From the NCBI GenBank assembly GCA_030549775.1, contig CM060181.1:53760218-53824217 (forward strand): a stretch of 64,000 nt of DNA. The letters are read 5' to 3'. The notes under the pieces were generated by a model that worked only from the letters and a program-made list of their open reading frames with translations, was not told the origin of the DNA and ran no database searches. Origin of the DNA: Tamarix chinensis. Taxonomy: Eukaryota; Streptophyta; Magnoliopsida; Caryophyllales; Tamaricaceae. Shown piece after piece: positions 61,915 through 64,000 of the stretch. Each line of letters starts with the position of its first letter. The first letter of the stretch is position 1. Position numbers and translations under genes: made by a program.

Positions 61915-62340
61915 TTATGTTAGGATGATCCCTCCTTCATCCACTGTTCTAAGTTGGAGCAAGGGGTCATAATTTGGGTTTCCTTGAGGTCGGCCTACCA
62001 CATTAACTTGTTTCTCTTCTTGGAAAGTGGGACATGCATTTGTAGCATGGCCTGTATATGAACAAATTCCACATAATTGAGTCGACACCCCTCTTTTCAC
62101 TACCTTTTCAACTAAAGAAGTCAAATTATTTAATTTTTCATTGAGTTCTACTATACTTATCTCCTTAAAATGGTGAGATGAAGAGGTATTATTTGTAGTA
62201 CCAAAATATTGGGAATTATACTCCATATTTGATATTAGCCTCCGAGCCTCAATTGGGGTCACATCTACTAATGCTCCACCACTAGCAACATCTATCATAT
62301 TATGGTCCATGGGCGTTATTCCTTCATAGAAATATTATAT
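61915..62340 (-). pseudogene. Element E gag with CCHC knuckle, partial
   Basis: 'FYEGITPMDHNMIDVASGGA' (about 62335-62275), 'EARRLISNMEYNSQYFG', a short coiled-coil-like 'LNEKLNNLTSLVEKVV', and the knuckle 'CGICSYTGHATNACPTFQEE' (about 62080-62015), with Cys-Cys-His-Cys all intact. This is the Athila/Tat-type gag C-terminal half. The N-terminal half (62340-63100) is present but scrambled by stops; a 67-codon frame at 62833-63036 may be part of it. Gag coats the element RNA in relatives. Confidence 0.82.
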
Positions 62341-63163
62341 TAATAATCATTCACTAATTTGATGGTTATGACAACTACCACACCATCTCTTAAATCTTTC
62401 CCAATTTTTATGTAAAGACACTCCCCCATTCTACCTAATACCACATATTATTTTTTTCTAATAGTCATGGCAAGATATGATGGAAAGTATTTTTTTAGAT
62501 ATAATTTTTGCATAATAACCCAAGTAATAATAGATCGAGTAGTAAAATCATTTAATCACTCCTTTGCAACATCAATTAAAGCATAAGGAAAGATTTTAAT
62601 TTAATTTGATCTATACTTTCTCTCATTGGTTTCAAATTAGAATAAGCTATATGAAATTCATTGAGAAATCTTTTCTAATAAGTAATGAAACTTAATCCAA
62701 AAGAGCTAGTATCTAGAAAACCTGTAAAAATAGGAAGTTCATGTATTAGTCTATGTTTAATCTCACACTCAGCATGTTCACCATGATAATTAAAGCAAAG
62801 AAGATAGTATTAAAATTAGGTTGTAAACTCCTTCAAAGTTTGGTTTGCCATCGATTATTCAATAATTTTCTCATAATTTTGTTCAATGCTCTTTTTAGAT
62901 GATGATGATGAGCTATCATTTTCCAAAAAAGAATAGTAAGAATGTATTCTAGTTGCTTTTGACTTCTGTTAGCCCACGAGAGATAGATAATTTGGATCCA
63001 CCAATTGAATGAGTTGATGTCCATTTTATCTCGCAATTGCTTTCAAATGTTGATTACTATTAGATATGTACAAAAAGAGAAAATTTAGTTGTGATTAGAA
63101 TAAGATATAAATAAATGAAGAAAATGCTAATAGAAATGAGAATTAAAGTTGTGAATCCTCAAG

Positions 63164-63176
63164 AATAATGCCAAAA
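63164..63176 (-). other. Element E primer-binding site, decayed
   Basis: On the minus strand, next to the 5' LTR, 'ttttggcattatt' corresponds to the TTTGGCGCCG-type site of Athila/Tat-like elements. The CpG-containing part has changed by transition-type substitutions. Confidence 0.6.
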
Positions 63177-63177
63177 T

Positions 63178-63380
63178 TTAGTGTGATGCCATCAACACTC
63201 CAAATTAAACCCTAAACACGCAAACTAAAAGTAAGTAGTGAGTAAGGGTTGATCCACGAAGACTTTAATTTAATCCCTTGATTTTTATTATCAAATAAAT
63301 TCCCCCAATTATCAAATTAGGAAAAAATAATCTCTAATAATGAAAAGAATAAAATAAAAAATTAAGAAAGTAACTGTATA
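63178..63380 (-). repeat. Element E 5' LTR
   Basis: About 203 bp, aligned by eye to 59892-60114 from 'ttagtgtg' through 'cttaatttaat' and into an A-rich tail. Confidence 0.68.
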
Positions 63381-63385
63381 GAATT

Positions 63386-64000
63386 AATGGAATAATTGGG
63401 GTCAAAGGACATACTCAACACATGGATATCAAATGATCATTGAATAAAATGGTCATGTAGTATTTTTTTAATGTTAACCTATATAAGCTCACACGTACCT
63501 TTTCCTAGCATCCTCTTTTGTAGATAAAATAATATTTGCTTATGATTGATCGTCTAACCAATTAATAACAAATTTATCATCAAAATTATGATGACGATCT
63601 CTTTAATCTACTTTCAACCTAATATATGTTATATAGTTAGATAGATAGAAGTATGTAGGAATCAAATCAAAAATTTGACAAAGATATAGCCTATATAAGT
63701 AAATATGGGGCAGCTGTATTTTTTCTTTAATAGTATACACGTGTTTGTAATTAATAGAGCACATAGGTGGAATAACAGGGAAATATGGATCATATTTCCA
63801 TGAATATACTTTCGTAGTATTTCCTATCTCTCCCTTGTCTTCTCTTAAATTTTCTTCACATGAGTTCTATTTTAGGATCTTGCATGATGATACATCCAAA
63901 TTTCCATGACTCTAAGCTTTTCTCTTCATATCGTGCTTCTTTTCCTTAGTAATTTGCACAAATTACCTTAATTTTATCTTTTCTTACAAAAGTAGGCTAA
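63386..64000. other. Unassigned AT-rich DNA at the window edge
   Basis: No gene or RNA is visible. This should be the right flank of element E, perhaps the remainder of the region containing LTR D, but I could not align it to the copia LTR start. Confidence 0.45.

Larger units (their letters stand above)
59892..63380 (-). mobile_element. Athila/Tat-like Ty3/gypsy element E, internally deleted
   Basis: Short direct repeats at 59892-60114 and 63178-63380 (both begin 'ttagtgtg' and share 'actccaaattaaaccctaaa') bound gypsy remnants on the minus strand. GAATT flanks both sides (59887-59891, 63381-63385). The primer-binding site is at 63164-63176 and the 3' polypurine region at 60115-60160. Between gag/protease/RT-start and the pol C terminus almost all of RT, RNase H and integrase is missing. 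About 3.5 kb remains. The lineage is inferred from gag and protease motifs. LTRs of about 200 bp are short for Athila, so this could be a distinct deleted derivative. Confidence 0.78.

Overview
This window looks like repeat-dominated nuclear DNA of an angiosperm, probably a eudicot. It is AT-rich and carries Sirevirus-like Ty1/copia, Athila/Tat-like Ty3/gypsy, L1-type LINE, CACTA, hAT-like and Harbinger-like elements, with plant-type introns in the CACTA gene. I found no convincing single-copy host gene. The long reading frames are retroelement remnants or low-complexity translations of purine- or pyrimidine-biased DNA.

Layout. 1-1240 is degenerate trinucleotide-rich DNA plus a purine-rich block that resembles the interior of the giant repeat family described below. 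1241-3995 is unassigned. A truncated member of that family (G) starts at 3996, and a more complete member (F, 5795-9629) carries a Harbinger-type MITE (7718-8179). 9635-15900 is AT-rich unassigned DNA with a degenerate short-period array. A decayed LINE lies on the minus strand at about 15900-20640. 20640-25373 is unassigned DNA with interstitial telomere-like and CAT-rich stretches. A complete-ended CACTA element (25377-30912, target duplication AGT) carries a spliced gene with an N-terminal plant-transposase-type domain, a DUF8039-like domain and a Ulp1-type cysteine protease module. I see no TNP2-type transposase in it. A hAT-like MITE sits at 32879-33352.

The centrepiece, 33900-58395, is a four-level nested insertion in which every level has a target-site duplication. 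Giant repeat C is on the minus strand (33905-58390, CTACA/CTATA). It contains a Sirevirus-like copia element (36621-56897, GTGAA). That element contains giant repeat A (45619-55437, GAGCT), and A contains giant repeat B (49634-54879, GGGAG). A, B, C, F and probably G belong to one family of about 3.4-5.2 kb without recognisable proteins. Members begin TGTA, end with an imperfect inverted copy of the start, are flanked by 5-bp duplications, and have a conserved terminal stem-loop, a CCGGT..ACCGG array, a TTACC-rich array and a strongly purine-biased block. The simplest reading is solo LTRs of a retrotransposon with very long LTRs, but the autonomous partner is not in the window.

Downstream are a reversed Sirevirus-like LTR (D, 58423-59891) and an internally deleted Athila/Tat-like gypsy element on the minus strand (E, 59892-63380, GAATT). 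Decay is graded and dominated by apparent C-to-T/G-to-A changes, consistent with old, methylated heterochromatin.
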